From NCBI GenBank assembly GCA_963556195.1, contig OY744523.1, positions 81,147,980 through 81,211,979 on the forward strand: DNA of 64,000 nt, read 5' to 3'. The notes beneath the pieces are model-generated. The model had not been told where the DNA came from and ran no database searches. It saw only the letters and a program-made list of their open reading frames with translations. The translations under genes and the position numbers were made by a program. Below are positions 33,881-45,700 of the stretch, in pieces (within the stretch, counting starts at the first letter, position 1; every line of letters starts with the position of its first letter). The stretch is from Sepiola atlantica. Taxonomy: Eukaryota; Mollusca; Cephalopoda; Sepiida; Sepiolidae.

Positions 33881-35963
33881 AGTTCTCAAGAAAGGTTGAA
33901 AGATACATCATACATAAAATATTGCAAGAAAAACATTCTTACAAGCAACAACATATTTTTAGATGATTTCAGCAGTGCTCTGGAGGCCTCCTTATTTTTA
34001 TTTGTGTAACTGTACTTACAATATTGTCTTTTAACAGGAATATCATTTTTTACGGGGTTCACCAATAAGTATGGTTTCAGTAGCACTTTGGAGGCCGCCT
34101 TAGTTTTATTTTGTGTCCCCATACTTAAAATATTGTAATAAAAACTTATATACAGTGGATTTTAGCAGAGCTTGGGCGGCATCCTTAGTTTCATTTTCTT
34201 TCACCATACTTAAACTATTGTAACATAAATTTGACAACATATCAATCTTTTTGGGGCTTATTTAATGATGTAACACCAATTCCTTTGAAGTTAGCCAATG
34301 CCAAAACATATCACCTATTGAAAGGATTCGATTGATTGGTTTGTTGTGTCTATTTTATGAGATCAATACTTTTAGGGTCTTCTTTATGATAAAACACAAT
34401 ACATATTGTAAATGATTCATTGATTGGTTAAATTGGTTTGTTTTATGGCGTATCAATTCGGGTTTTTTTTTATTCTGGTTATTTAATGCCAAAACATAAT
34501 ACCTATTTGTTTTCCGCCATATTAATCGTTTTGAAGTTAGTTAATCACCTCTTGGAAAGGATTCAATGGTTTGTTTACTTTATTTTACAACACATCAACC
34601 ACCATTCCGAGTTATTTAATGTCAAAACACACTATTTCTTTTGTGGCATATCATCCCCTTTTTCGGGTTATTTAATGTCGAAAAACACTACCTATTTATT
34701 CTATAGCATATCAATCATTTTTGTGTTAAGATTAATGCTAAAACATATGACGTATTGAAAAGGTTCATTTATTGGTTTGTTGTTTGTTTTATGGCATATC
34801 GACACACTTGGTCGTTATTTGGAGTCTTCTTTATGCCAAAACACAACACATTTGTAAATGATTCATGTTTGGTTTAATTGGTCTGTTTTATGGCACATAA
34901 ATCCTTTTCTGGTTATTTAATGCCAAAACATAATACCTATTTGTTTTATGACATATCAACCCCCTTTTTTTTTTGGGGGGGGGGGGGGTAGTTAATGCTA
35001 AAATTGACTACCAATTTGTTTTATGGCATATCAATCCTTTTCTTGTTATTTAATGAAATAAACTATCAACTATTGGAAACAATACATTAAGTAACTGATT
35101 TGAGAACAAATAGAAAATATCTGAAAATTTGGACACTTTGCTGTCGAATTAGGTGAGTGGAATACCATAAATGGTGACTACTAAAAAAACACCTCCATTA
35201 AATGCATACAAACCATCAGTTTTGACTAAGATATGTCTATTATTAATCATTATTAATTTTTTTTTTTAATTCTATTTTTCCCCCGGTTGTAGTACATCAC
35301 ATAATGATTTACTATTTTGTTTAATTATTTTCTTTCAAGTTTGTTCTTATGTCCGATCTGCTTAATTGCTAATTTTTTCTTATTACATTTTTAAAATAAG
35401 TTAACAAAAAAACACTGATTAAGTTACTTTGTAATTTCTTTTCATTAATTATTTCGAAAGACAACTTAAAAAAAAAATCTTAATAGGAATTTAAAACCAT
35501 AACAATTAAACACTTTGTTGTCCTTCAATTGACACCAATATTCCATCAGTTTTTAAACATTTGCAGAGGCCACAGCACACTAATGTTGCTGCTTTGAACA
35601 TAATATAAACACATTTATTTTTCTCTCATTTTAAAACTATAACAAACAAAATATTGGGTTAGTGACATGAACAAGCTTTTGTCTTTCTTATTTTAAAACT
35701 ATAAAAAAGTTTTTTTCTTTCCCCTGATTTGAAAATCATTGGGTGACCTGTATTTTGGGAGGAAATTTTCTATGTCACTCATAATATTTGTGATTTTAGA
35801 TAGGCATTAAAAAAAAGAAGCTTTCAACGTAATTTTGCAAATATGTCTGATAGATTTTAAAATAATATTTTGGTACAAGAATAAAATAACTACAAAATTT
35901 AAAAAGAAATGCCAAGAAAAAATTTATAAGTACTACCGGGCAACACCGGGTCGTGACAACTAG
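33880..35963 (+). mobile_element. Helitron 3' portion, plus strand
   Basis: The 3' terminus is an ACCGGGCAACACCGGGT hairpin (35934-35951) followed by nine bases and CTAG at 35960-35963, then T. This is the Helitron end pattern. The interior from 33960 shares the segment GCTCTGGAGGCCTCCTTATT with the minus-strand Helitron (inverted there at 31648-31668), so the two are related and face opposite ways. The 5' end was not located, so the left boundary is only the first recognisable piece. No protein is encoded. Confidence 0.55.
34240..35065 (+). repeat. Irregular tandem repeat, ~100-150-bp unit
   Basis: The phrases TTTATGGCATATCAATC, GTTATTTAATGCCAAAACA and TAATACCTATTTGTTTTATG recur seven or more times with insertions and changes. 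The repeat is part of the Helitron interior. A G run lies at 34974-34988. Confidence 0.6.
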
Positions 35964-36197
35964 TTATAAATAAGTCCATTCGCAATTGCATTTGCTACTA
36001 AATAAGCAAACATTTATATTTTAAACAAGTTTCAAAGTTAAATTTGTATTTTCCGCTCAGAGGTTTTCAACTATGTCATCATCCTAATCATATTCGACTT
36101 AATGTCCGTTTTAAATGCTGGCATGAGGTTAGGGTTAGGGCCAATAAAGAATTACAGCTTTCAACTGATTATTAGCAAACTAACCCTAAACATAGGT

Positions 36198-36235
<38 letters not shown>

Positions 36236-36640
36236 TTTGTAGAATTGCTTATCTTCTGAGTCTCTTTCAACTTCATCAATACTTCATGTTCTACTTGTCA
36301 TTCAATCTTCCCCCACACACAATTAGCATTTAAGCACATGGACTATTTCTGAGATTCTGTACATTTCTTTGAAAAAGGAGAATTTCATTTTTGTTCTCTC
36401 CACAATTTTGTTTTCAATGTATTGGATTTATTTATTTTTTTAAAAATTGAGAACGGGAATGAAATTGAATTTATTTAAAGAAATGTTGACTCTGGATATT
36501 TTGACGGGCCTAGGACTGTGTTCAAAAGCATATTGTTGTGGGGGTTGATTGTGGGAACTTTAACTTTTCAGCAATTTGTTAACAATAACTAAAGGTGATA
36601 TTTTTTTAATTACCTATTTTTATTTCTTTATACATTAATA
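35964..36640 (+). other. Intron sequence, T-rich
   Basis: Contains a T29-30 run at 36201-36230 preceded by CTAACCCTAAACATAGG. No gene. Confidence 0.45.
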
Positions 36641-36960
36641 CAATGTGGTTAGCAAAGTTACCCCAGCCAGGAATGGATCCAGAAAGTGGTTTGAGTTGTC
36701 CCCCTTTGCAAATTGGCTGTTTGGAGAATTTGAAAGCTAGATGGCTTTGGTTGACAGTCAATTTGCATAGGTGGGGCAAAAAGTAGTACAAAAACGGTAC
36801 TCTTTTCATTGAGCTGGGAAAGAGCGGTAGCGAGAGCAGAGTGAGGTTGAAAGAGGAGACTGAAGTACAAAGAATTGTTCTTGAACTGTTGCTTACCGAT
36901 TGGACGTTGAGAAAGATAAACCACTGTGGTTTGCCACCAGATTTTTTTTACATTTGTCTT
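36640..36960 (+). repeat. Interspersed repeat with octamer ATTTGCAT (copy 2)
   Basis: This matches 3150-3300 in the same orientation. Shared in order: CCCCTTTGCA, GCTAGATGGCT, TTGACAGTCAATTTGCATA. Here the TATA-like box is degraded (GTACAAAAACGGTAC). The sequence after it (GAGCGGTAGCGAGAGCAGAG) is also similar in base use. The minus-strand open frame at 36658-37026 is a chance translation. Confidence 0.55.
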
Positions 36961-37093
36961 CACGGATTGACCACATACAATTTTATTAGCTACAACAAAA
37001 TCATTATATAGCTTAATACTGAACAATTATATGTAATATAAAATAAATTTTGAAAGTTCAGCTTCTCTTATAAAAATTTCATTTACTTCAATA

Positions 37094-37225
37094 GTACCTG
37101 AATTTGGATTATTTGGACTATTGTTCTCATCTTGGATATTATTCTCACAACGTTGCGGATGATGTAATCTCCGACCTTCTTCAGGTGCGTCTTGTTGAAC
37201 TCGAGAATCTTTAGATAAGAGCAGT
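37094..37225 (-). repeat. tRNA-SINE tail fragment
   Basis: The + strand reads TTTGGATTATTTGGACTATT, GTTCTCATCTTGGATATTAT and CTCCGACCTTCTTCAGGTG. It matches the 3' tail of the minus-strand SINE at 58933-59203 and both arms of the foldback at 47553-47926. The tRNA head is absent. Confidence 0.6.
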
Positions 37226-38321
37226 CATTTGAGTACTACAAATTATCAATCCTCATCTCAGAAATTCTGAAACGGAGTACCTGGATATTCAAAATAATTT
37301 CTTCCCAAAATAGAAATACTCGATTGGTATATATTTCGGATCTTAACAGTATTCCAAACTGTATTTTTATTTCATATTTGCAAATGAGTAAACACCAATC
37401 TTTGAGTTTTACTCCTGACTGTACCCGTGTCTCGTTTAAATAAATAAAATAGAAACATCGATTTCTATTAATGCGTATTACTTAAACTTATCATTTCATT
37501 CTCATATAATGTGAACTATATGTTGAACCTGTTTAACTATATAATGATTAAAATGAAATTGTTGCTCCAAAATTGTATTTTATATGCTAATATCAAAAAC
37601 CATTTATTTGTAGTATTTCTCTTTATTTTGTATGTAATATAATTTATTCAAAGAGAGTGTTCATTTAAGCTGTACAGCTATCTCATATTAATGATGTCTT
37701 GCTCATTATATTCTTTAGCCATTTTAATCATTTAGAAAAGAAATGTCATCCAAATAAGTTTATTGCTAACAAAGAATAAAATAAAACAATATGTAATAAA
37801 GAAATACGATTGAAAAAAAAATCTAATTAAAAAAAATGTTAGAAATCTAAGCTATAAAAGTAAGGTTACTAATTTATTGTTGTTCGAAAAATCTCATTTT
37901 TCAGTTCATGACTGAATTATTAAAATGAACTTTTTGTTGTAGCTTTTTCTTTTTTGTTCAATTATTAGATTTAGTATTTTGATTTTGAAGTAAAGTTCCT
38001 AAAGATTTTTATCAACTAGTGTTAAAAAATACAATCAACAAGATTTTTTTTAAATGTATGTTTGTATTAATTTTAAAATTCTTTTATAGCTTTACCCTTT
38101 TCTATTCAGTGATTAGTATTTTTCTTTGCATCCAACAGGTTAGGGTTATGGTTAGTTTTAGTTCTATAAAATACCATCATTTAGTGAATTTTGTTTTCTA
38201 ACATAGATAAATTGCTAATTTAAGAATGTTGATTTTTCTTATATCCAAATATTTTTAGTTTATTAGATGAAAATGCATAGCTTTCATTCAGTATTCTTTT
38301 CCAGAAATAAAATAAAAAATG

Positions 38322-38707
38322 GGTGCCTTTACAGTTTAACGGATACTTTAAATAAAACAAACTGAGGAATATCTGTTTGATTTACATACCTGTCACGGGC
38401 TGAATATATCCTATACCAAAAAGCACGTAAATTAATCAAGTAGTTTTTATTTTATAAAAGAAAATTACATTTTAATGGATAACGTGGAAATATGTCCTCA
38501 TTAAGGCTTATTATCAATTTCAGTTATTTCCCTTGAATATCACTTGAATAATTCGTAATGGAGGACGTATTGCCATGCTATTCGTTATTCAATGAAATCA
38601 GTTTTTCTTTTATAAAATGATACATTCAACCCATGACAGGTATGCACATCAAACAGATATTCCTCAGTTTGTTTTATTTAAAGTATCCGCTAAACTGTAA
38701 AAGCACC
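38322..38707 (+). mobile_element. MITE with ~75-bp terminal inverted repeats
   Basis: The left end GGTGCCTTTACAGTTTAACG and the right end (ending CGCTAAACTGTAAAAGCACC) are inverted copies. They stay similar for about 75 bases, through AAACAAACTGAGGAATATCT. Length is 386 bp with no coding capacity. Flanks read AAAAAATG and AAAAAATC, possibly an 8-bp target duplication with one change. Confidence 0.65.
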
Positions 38708-40199
38708 AAAAAATCCTTTAAAGACTTTCTGATTTTCATCTTAAGAGTTGTTCAAATTGTAAAACCTTCTTAATGCTAATATTATTTAACAGATCATTAT
38801 TCTAGTTGAGTCATTCTATAACCTATTTAAGATGTTAGCCAAACTGGTCAGCCACCATTTTGAGGGGGGGGGGGGTTGCTTCTAATTGCTTCTTTATTTA
38901 AAATTTATACACACTTATAGAATGGGATAGCCAGAATATTTAACAAAAACATTTTCAGTCTGAACTATATATAAAATAATAGCACCTCTTAGAATTATAT
39001 AGCAACTTTGTGAATAAATTTGTTTTTATACTTAATAAGTTTTTGCAAGAATATAGTCATTTTATTAGATGCATTTTTATGGTTTTCAGATATATAAAAT
39101 ATTCAACATAGGCTATGAGGTAGATGTGAACAAAGTGCATTTATAATATCATTCAGCTAAAATGTAATATTTAAAGAAATTTATCAACTTTAGTATATTA
39201 AAAATTCAATAAATTTACTTTTAAATTTAATTAGTGTCATCGTAAAAAACTGGAGAAAAAACTTCTTGCAATTCAAAATTTCAATACTTGTTAGACTTAA
39301 TATGAATGCAGTTTCAGCAAAATTACTTTGTTCTTCAATTGAACTCGTTTAAACCTGATTTTATATGCGTGCACACACACTTCTAATGTTTAAGTCTGTT
39401 CTGTTGGTGGCTTACACGATTAGAGACAAAAAAAACTTCTATTCTTTCAGACTCTCCAGTTGTATGAAGCAACAATTATTTTAGTTTGTGTCTATGATGT
39501 TTCTGAAGACATTGTAGAAAATTTGTTTTAGACATTCACTGTTCAAAAGTTAAGTTTAGCTTGAAGAAAAATCATTTTTCAGAAATCCTTAAAAAAATCT
39601 GAATGATATTCAAATAATTCTGTAGCCATATTGAAAGTTATCTTACACCATTTTTTACTAAATGGAAATGCTGATTTCACTTCTTTTTTTAATTTAAAAA
39701 AATTTTTTTTTGCTGAAATTCAGCAAATAGAAATTAGAATTGCTGTATTTATTTTGGGGTCTGTCTATTGCTGTGTATTGCATAGACATCAGCGTTTAAA
39801 GTCTATGATAACAAATCATGGTCTGGTCTGTTCCAGGATGTGGAGCCTGAATGACTATAGTAGCCTCCAATCTCCCGCTGATGATGGACCAAAGTTAGTT
39901 GGAAATATTGCATCAAATTTTGACAGACTTGATTTTACCCTTACCTTTTATCTATTTGTTCCCTTTATTTTTATATTTTTTACTTTATTCTAGTTTTAAT
40001 ATTTTTAGGCTCTTTTTGTTAATTTTCTTTGCTGTTAGATATCCTATGTATGGGATGGCACAAGTGAATGCTGGTTGAATTTAGCTTCTTTGGTAGAAAT
40101 TTTAGTTTGGAGACTTTATCCATAGTAAATGATCCGAACTCCATTGGTACAACAAACACAATTTGTAAAATCCGTTTTCTTTTTAATCTCCATCTTGCT
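38708..40199 (+). other. Intron sequence without recognised exons
   Basis: AT-rich intron. The open frame at 39631-39993 is hydrophobic low-complexity translation and has no splice signals in a matching phase. Confidence 0.45.
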
Positions 40200-40215
40200 A
40201 CTCATTACATTTGAA

Positions 40216-40590
40216 TCAAGTTCTTGGCCTTTTGGCTAAGATCAAAGTGTAGTATCTGTTCCCATGGATACTGCACCCCATACTGGTATTGTCTTGTCCT
40301 TCGGGGCTTGACTTACGCCGGTCAATGGGTCTGTCCTGTGCAGTTCTAGGAGGTCCACCCTCTTAGGCTTTGCCTCCCCTCCTTGGGGAGGAGCAAGTTT
40401 ATTGCTTACTGTCTGAGGCGCCCCTACCGACGGGGTTGCCCAGGCAATTTTTCAATGGCCAGAGTGCTCACCTCTCGGGCGCTGGCTTTTCAAACCCCAC
40501 TTTCCCGACCCGACCTTGGGTCACATCTTACTTGTGGGAGTAAGATAAAAACTGACCTTGTGCCTAACTCCTGGAGAGGAGTAAATCAAT
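40216..40590 (+). mobile_element. Full-length SINE with U2 snRNA-derived head
   Basis: The 375-bp element is flanked by the perfect 16-base direct repeat ACTCATTACATTTGAA (40200-40215 and 40591-40606). Its first ~45 bases closely follow the 5' end of U2 snRNA: TTGGCCTTTTGGCTAAGATC, an extra A, then GTGTAGTATCTGTT. This includes the region that pairs with U6 and the branch site. After that it leaves U2 and runs into a GC-rich body (GGATACTGCACCCCATACTG, CCTGAGGCGCCCCTACC), a possible tRNA-like part (TGGCCAGAGTGCTCA and CTTTTCAAACCCCA), and a tail CCTGGAGAGGAGTAAATCAA. Related pieces lie at 28930, 43330 and 52588. Because of the internal divergence it cannot be a functional U2 gene. Confidence 0.88.
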
Positions 40591-40606
40591 ACTCATTACA
40601 TTTGAA

Positions 40607-40887
40607 ATTATTTATTTTCCATCAGATTTTAAATTCGAATAAATGAATTTATCATTTAGATATAGCTTTTTCCTTACAAAGTAAAACATGAATAAGCCCA
40701 ACCAAGCATGTCTATTTCGATTAAAATTATATCATTCTTAATGTTGTTATCTAAGTGTGCACATTGGATGGTTGTAATAGTTGAAATCAGTAAGCTTTTA
40801 ACAAAGTTTATTACATTCACTTTTTTTCATAGCAATCAATGATAACTTCGCTTTCTATTTTACTAAGTTGAATATTTTAAGCCACTT
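40607..40887 (+). other. Intron sequence, nothing recognised
   Basis: No feature. Confidence 0.4.
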
Positions 40888-40963
40888 AAGAGTGTAATCA
40901 ACATTTCAAATGTTCTTTAATATATTAATATTAAAGAACATTTGAAATGTTGATTACACTCTT
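40888..40963. repeat. Perfect 36-bp hairpin (palindrome)
   Basis: Two perfect arms of 36 bases (from AAGAGTGTAATCAACATTTC) are separated by four bases (ATTA). It is isolated in the intron. It could be a small palindromic element or a cruciform-forming site; no larger inverted repeat surrounds it. Confidence 0.85.
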
Positions 40964-43325
40964 GACACCTTAATTCTTAGATTAGTTTTTATAATGTGCT
41001 GTATTATTTTTTATTTTGTATTAAATTAAGTTTAAAGTTTTAACTAGTGTTTATTTTATACTTGAACAAAATTTCCATATCTCACCTAGTGCTTTTTGTT
41101 TTATCTGCTTTCCTCCATTATTATTGTTTGTTGACATAGACTATTAACACTAATTATAATTTTTTATTGTTCAGTGCTGCCTTTATATCACCTTTCCAAG
41201 ACTGGCCCAATTTATTATTGCCAAGGAAGAGATTTAGCCCTGACATTTTTAATGTTTGCCTCTACTAATAAACACTGTATCCATTTGACATATCGGCTTG
41301 TAGGAAATCTTTTTCAAATTCTAGAGCTGGAGATTTTTATCTTTCAGATTCCATATTCTGTCATAAATGTATATGATTGAAAACTGAGACGATTCTTATC
41401 TGTTTTGCATAAATAGGACCTTTTTTTTCTTTGTCTATTTTGAGTAATTTTCACTTTGTTGAATGTGTTCAGAATTGTTGAATGAAGGCGAAATTGTTTA
41501 TAAAGGAAGATGTTTCACAGATTTCCCACCTTAAACCAAATGAGACTAAGGAATTAACTGCGGAACGCTCTGGGAAAGGGCAAACAGATATTCTATTGCA
41601 ACTGACTCGGTCTGTATGCTGCTGTTGTGTGTGCGTGTAGTCTAAAAGAAAACACTCTCTACCTGATGTCTACCTATTTACCTCTCTCTTTCTTTCTGTG
41701 TATGTAAGGATGCTTGTATGCATGTCCTGTAGTTACTTGCATGCCCCACCTCTTGTTAATGTTAATCTTTTGAGTGACAAATATCTGGAAGCTGTAAAAC
41801 ATTTTTAGTAGACTCCTGTTTTATTCAGTTTTCATGTTTTGTTTCTTTGCAAATATTTGTTTTTACATGACAAAATTCATCTAATTTAAATGGGTTTTTT
41901 TTTTTAGGTATTTAAACTGCTTGCTCGTATTTCAACATAATTATTTTAAAAAGATCTATTTTGTTAAACATTTTCTGTAAACTATTTGGATAAAATTTAC
42001 ATAAGGTTATTGAGTATACCGATTTTTTTTTATTTTGATTTTTTTAAAATTCGTTTGTCATGTAAAACAATTATATGTTCACATTTTTATTTAACTGATT
42101 ACCATGCATTAAAGAAGATAAAAGTTATAGATACCATCAGCAAAAAAGTATTTTGCTTATTTACTGACGAAATGCTTATATTTATTTGGAATTCTTATTT
42201 TTGTAAAGTATTTTTAATTTGATTAAAAATGATAAGTTCAAACCATTTCTTTCTTTTCAATATTATTTTTTGTAACTGAATCCTATTTTTTCTTTTAACA
42301 TGGTTTGTGATGGTATTAGTAATTGTTACTTTTCTTGAGATGCCATTTTATACTTTAAGGCTATTCAATTATGTTTTCTCAAAGAATGTTCCTTTACTTC
42401 TAAGGAAAATCTCTTTCAACATCCTCAAATTTGCTTTGCTAAATTTAATTTGATTACACTTTAATATTAACACTTAAAAGAAACTTCAACTTTTTCACCA
42501 ATCATTATTGTAAAATGTACTTTGAGTTTAAAAATGCATATATTATATTAGTAGTGGATACAAAATTGTATTCAATGAATAAACAACCAGAGTTCTAAAT
42601 AACAAGGAACTTTATTCACATGAGAAGAAATATCTTGGCAGAGTTATATCACTGAAAGAAAACGTCAATGTATACATGAGATGAGTGAGTATTTGTGTAA
42701 ATCTAGCAGCTTATTTGTGTATGTGGTAGTCATTAAATGATTTTGATTTTAGAAAATTTGGGGCTGAAGCTTAAGGGGGTCTTAAGAAGAAATTGAAATT
42801 CATGGAATCTTGCTTATATGGTGTCTAATAACTATGGATCATACCTAATTAATATATATAGTGTATTTAGTGTTATAGGAGAAATAATCAGTGCTCAATT
42901 ACTTGTGCAATAGCATATATATTTTTTCATTTCAGTTGACACAATACATCAGTTTGATTTTCCATCGATATCTTCGATTACACTAGAAATTCAGCCTATA
43001 AGACTAAAGATACCGAATGTAACTGATTCTTTAGTTGATGTTATTATAGTGTAACACACACGTGTGTGTGTGTGTGTGTACACATAAATAACAGGATGTT
43101 TTGAAAAGGTTAAAACTAAGGCTACAAGAAATAAGTAAAGTCATGCTGTGATAATGAGTTGTAAGTTGTTTGTCTTCACATTTTATGTTACTGTGAATGT
43201 TCGTCTTGAACTGAAATTCAACTGCTTTTCAACCACAAATGTCACTCATAAACCCATGAAAAGACAAAAAAATAAAGGTATTTTGAATAACCTTTGAACA
43301 GATTCATTGTACTTTATACGACATT
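40964..43325 (+). other. Intron sequence without recognised features
   Basis: AT-rich, with a short (GT)n at 43061-43079. No exon or element recognised. Confidence 0.45.
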
Positions 43326-43329
43326 TGAG

Positions 43330-43455
43330 ACGGCTTGAGTAGGTGTGTGTGTTCTTACCAGTTGAGCATACGTCCTCGACAATCAGTCCGACCGTGATTT
43401 TTAAAACCACACCTGACCTTGTATCTAACCTCCTGGAGAGGAGGTAAATAAATAT
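43330..43455 (+). repeat. SINE tail fragment related to the U2-headed SINE
   Basis: ACACCTGACCTTGTATCTAA followed by CCTCCTGGAGAGGAGGTAAA corresponds to the 3' end of the element at 40216-40590. Upstream, CCAGTTGAGCATACGTCC and GATTTTTAAAACCACACC could be a diverged tRNA-like part different from that of the U2 SINE. The tail may therefore be shared by SINEs with different heads. Confidence 0.5.
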
Positions 43456-45700
43456 ATAACATTTGATGTCTGTGTATTGCTCAAATTTCCTATCTACTGC
43501 AAAGATTATTGAATCATTTTAACATATTTGAATTTATTTATTCCCAAAAGTTTTTTTTTAATAATGTATGTGTGTGTATTTCTTTTCTCTACAACTATTG
43601 GTGAAAAAGGTTGAGTTTCCACTTCGGTAATTACCCTTGTCCTTTCCCATGATGCACTGGGGATGCATCCATGTGTTTCTTTAATCAAAACTATAGAATT
43701 AAAAAATGTCTCCTTGTCTTGCTGCATTCTGCTTCTCCTATTTCAATCAGATGTTCTCTTTTCCCGTTCATCATGTACTTTTCTTATTTCCTTTTTTCTT
43801 TATTAGTTCCTTAAGTGTATTTACCTTAGTGTAATCCCTCTTTTCATCCTTTTCAAAGAATGCTTGCCTTATATGATTTTTTTGCATTACAATGTTGCCT
43901 TTTTTGTTTTTGTTATTGCTTTTCTTTTTTCTTTTGTTTTTATTAAAGTTTTAAATGTGTTTATTTTTTTTAAATACTTTTACTTTCAAAGAATGCTTAA
44001 GCATTCTTTATCAGTATGTAATACAGTGTTCTCATTTTTTCATGAAGATTAATCAGTTTTAATTGAGCCATAAAACAGTGTTTGGAAGGTAATTACATTT
44101 TATCACAAAAGAAACAGACGAAATAGAAGTTTATTTAAATATTACACATGAAAGATGTTAACCCTTTCATTTTTAACAACTCTTTGCTAATAGGATGGCA
44201 TATTTTCAATTCCATCTTTTAAATCATCCCCTAAAAACAACTTATTTTTTGTTTTGAAATGATCTGCCAAATATGAAATGTTCTTGTGATTGAAACAAAT
44301 AAAAACCTGTGCTAAATTTGATGAGTATGTAGGATATGTGAAAACCTTCAATTCTACCAATTTTATTTTTTCTTGAGTTTGTTTTTCAGTGTGTCCTTTT
44401 ATCAATGCTCACTATTTTTATTAATCATACTTGATTTGCACAATCAAGTTGCTGGCAATATCTGCAGTAATAGTTCCATAGCTTGTAATGGATAACACCT
44501 TTCATGTTCTATGATAAATACTTCTATGAATGATGTCCTGTGTTTCATATTGGCATAAGTTTCTCATTAACCATTGCCTTTTTTTGTTTTCTGTTGACAT
44601 GGACATCCAACTTTTCTTCATTAGTAACAAATATTAAACACAACTGAAAAGTTATTCCTGGTTAAAAGACTTTATCAGATGGTGGAACATTAAGTTCAGT
44701 TCTCAACCTATAGTTTATAAAGAATCAAATTGGCTGCATGTTTTCTCTATTCACTTGAGATGACACAGGCTGAGCCTTCCTTACACTTAACAAATGCTTT
44801 CAGTGTTTCACCCTTTCAAAATTCATACAGTAAGCAAGTAAAGTTAAACTGAAACTTAAAATAAAGGAAATGCTGCTAGACAAACTAATTTTAATTTTTT
44901 TTCCCACCATTTCTTCTTAGTTCTGCTTTCGTTGATTCATTCATAAATCATACTGATAAAATAGAAAAATTACTTTCTGAACACCCAAAATAGAAAAAAA
45001 TCATTTTTTTCCAAAATTTGTGAACTTACCAATTAGAAAAAAATGTATCAGATATGATTGTGTAAGCTATGTTTCTGAAAACCAATATATTTTTAAGAAA
45101 CTGAAGCCTATTGTACTTTGTTTTTCTTTTCAGTAGAATGTTTTAGAATTTTATTTTTATGGCTCATTTGAACTTGAGAAATAGACTTTTTGAAGTAAAG
45201 TCTTTTATTAATTTTTATATTGTATAGAAAATATGCACTTTTTATATTCATATCAAACTCTTACTAATATCACTTGTTATAATTTTCCCTTCAGTTAATT
45301 TACATTTTGAATTACACTTGGTTTTGTTTGCTGACCTTATCTTTTTCATATTACAAAAATATTGGTTATTCAATTAGCTTTCAAATTTTAAATTGTTTTT
45401 ATAGTTTTTAGATTTTTTAATGGACTAAAAAATTTTGAACTATTTTGAAAGTAAATATCCTACCCAAGTTGGCCAAATTTGATGCTTTCTGTATATTTCT
45501 TATGTCTGTTAGACAACCAACTGTTATCTTTATATTGTTGTTTTCATTCTCTATTCTTATTCTTATATCAATAAATGTTATTTAAAGCTTTTCTGTTTCT
45601 TTATTAAATGTTTAAAGAGTAAAATGTCTTTTTGAGTTGACTTATTCAGATTTATTAGAATCATTAAGCTTATTATATAATTTGAACTAAATATAAATGA
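43456..45700 (+). other. Intron sequence without recognised features
   Basis: AT-rich; open frames at 43506-43727, 43864-44052 and 44187-44405 have no domain or splice support. Confidence 0.45.

Noticed and set aside
36658..37026. 122-residue minus-strand open frame
   Set aside because: It overlaps the octamer repeat and has no recognisable domain; the related copy at 3100 does not keep the frame.
39631..39993. 120-residue open frame as a possible exon of the epsin-like gene
   Set aside because: It has no clathrin box, DPW or NPF motif, does not fit the exon phase, and is low-complexity hydrophobic sequence.
40216..40290. A functional U2 snRNA gene
   Set aside because: Similarity to U2 stops after about 45 bases, there is no Sm site or 3' stem-loops, and the sequence is flanked by retroposition duplications.
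40374..40646. 87-residue open frame over the SINE body
   Set aside because: It is a chance translation of the SINE; the other copy at 52588 does not preserve it.
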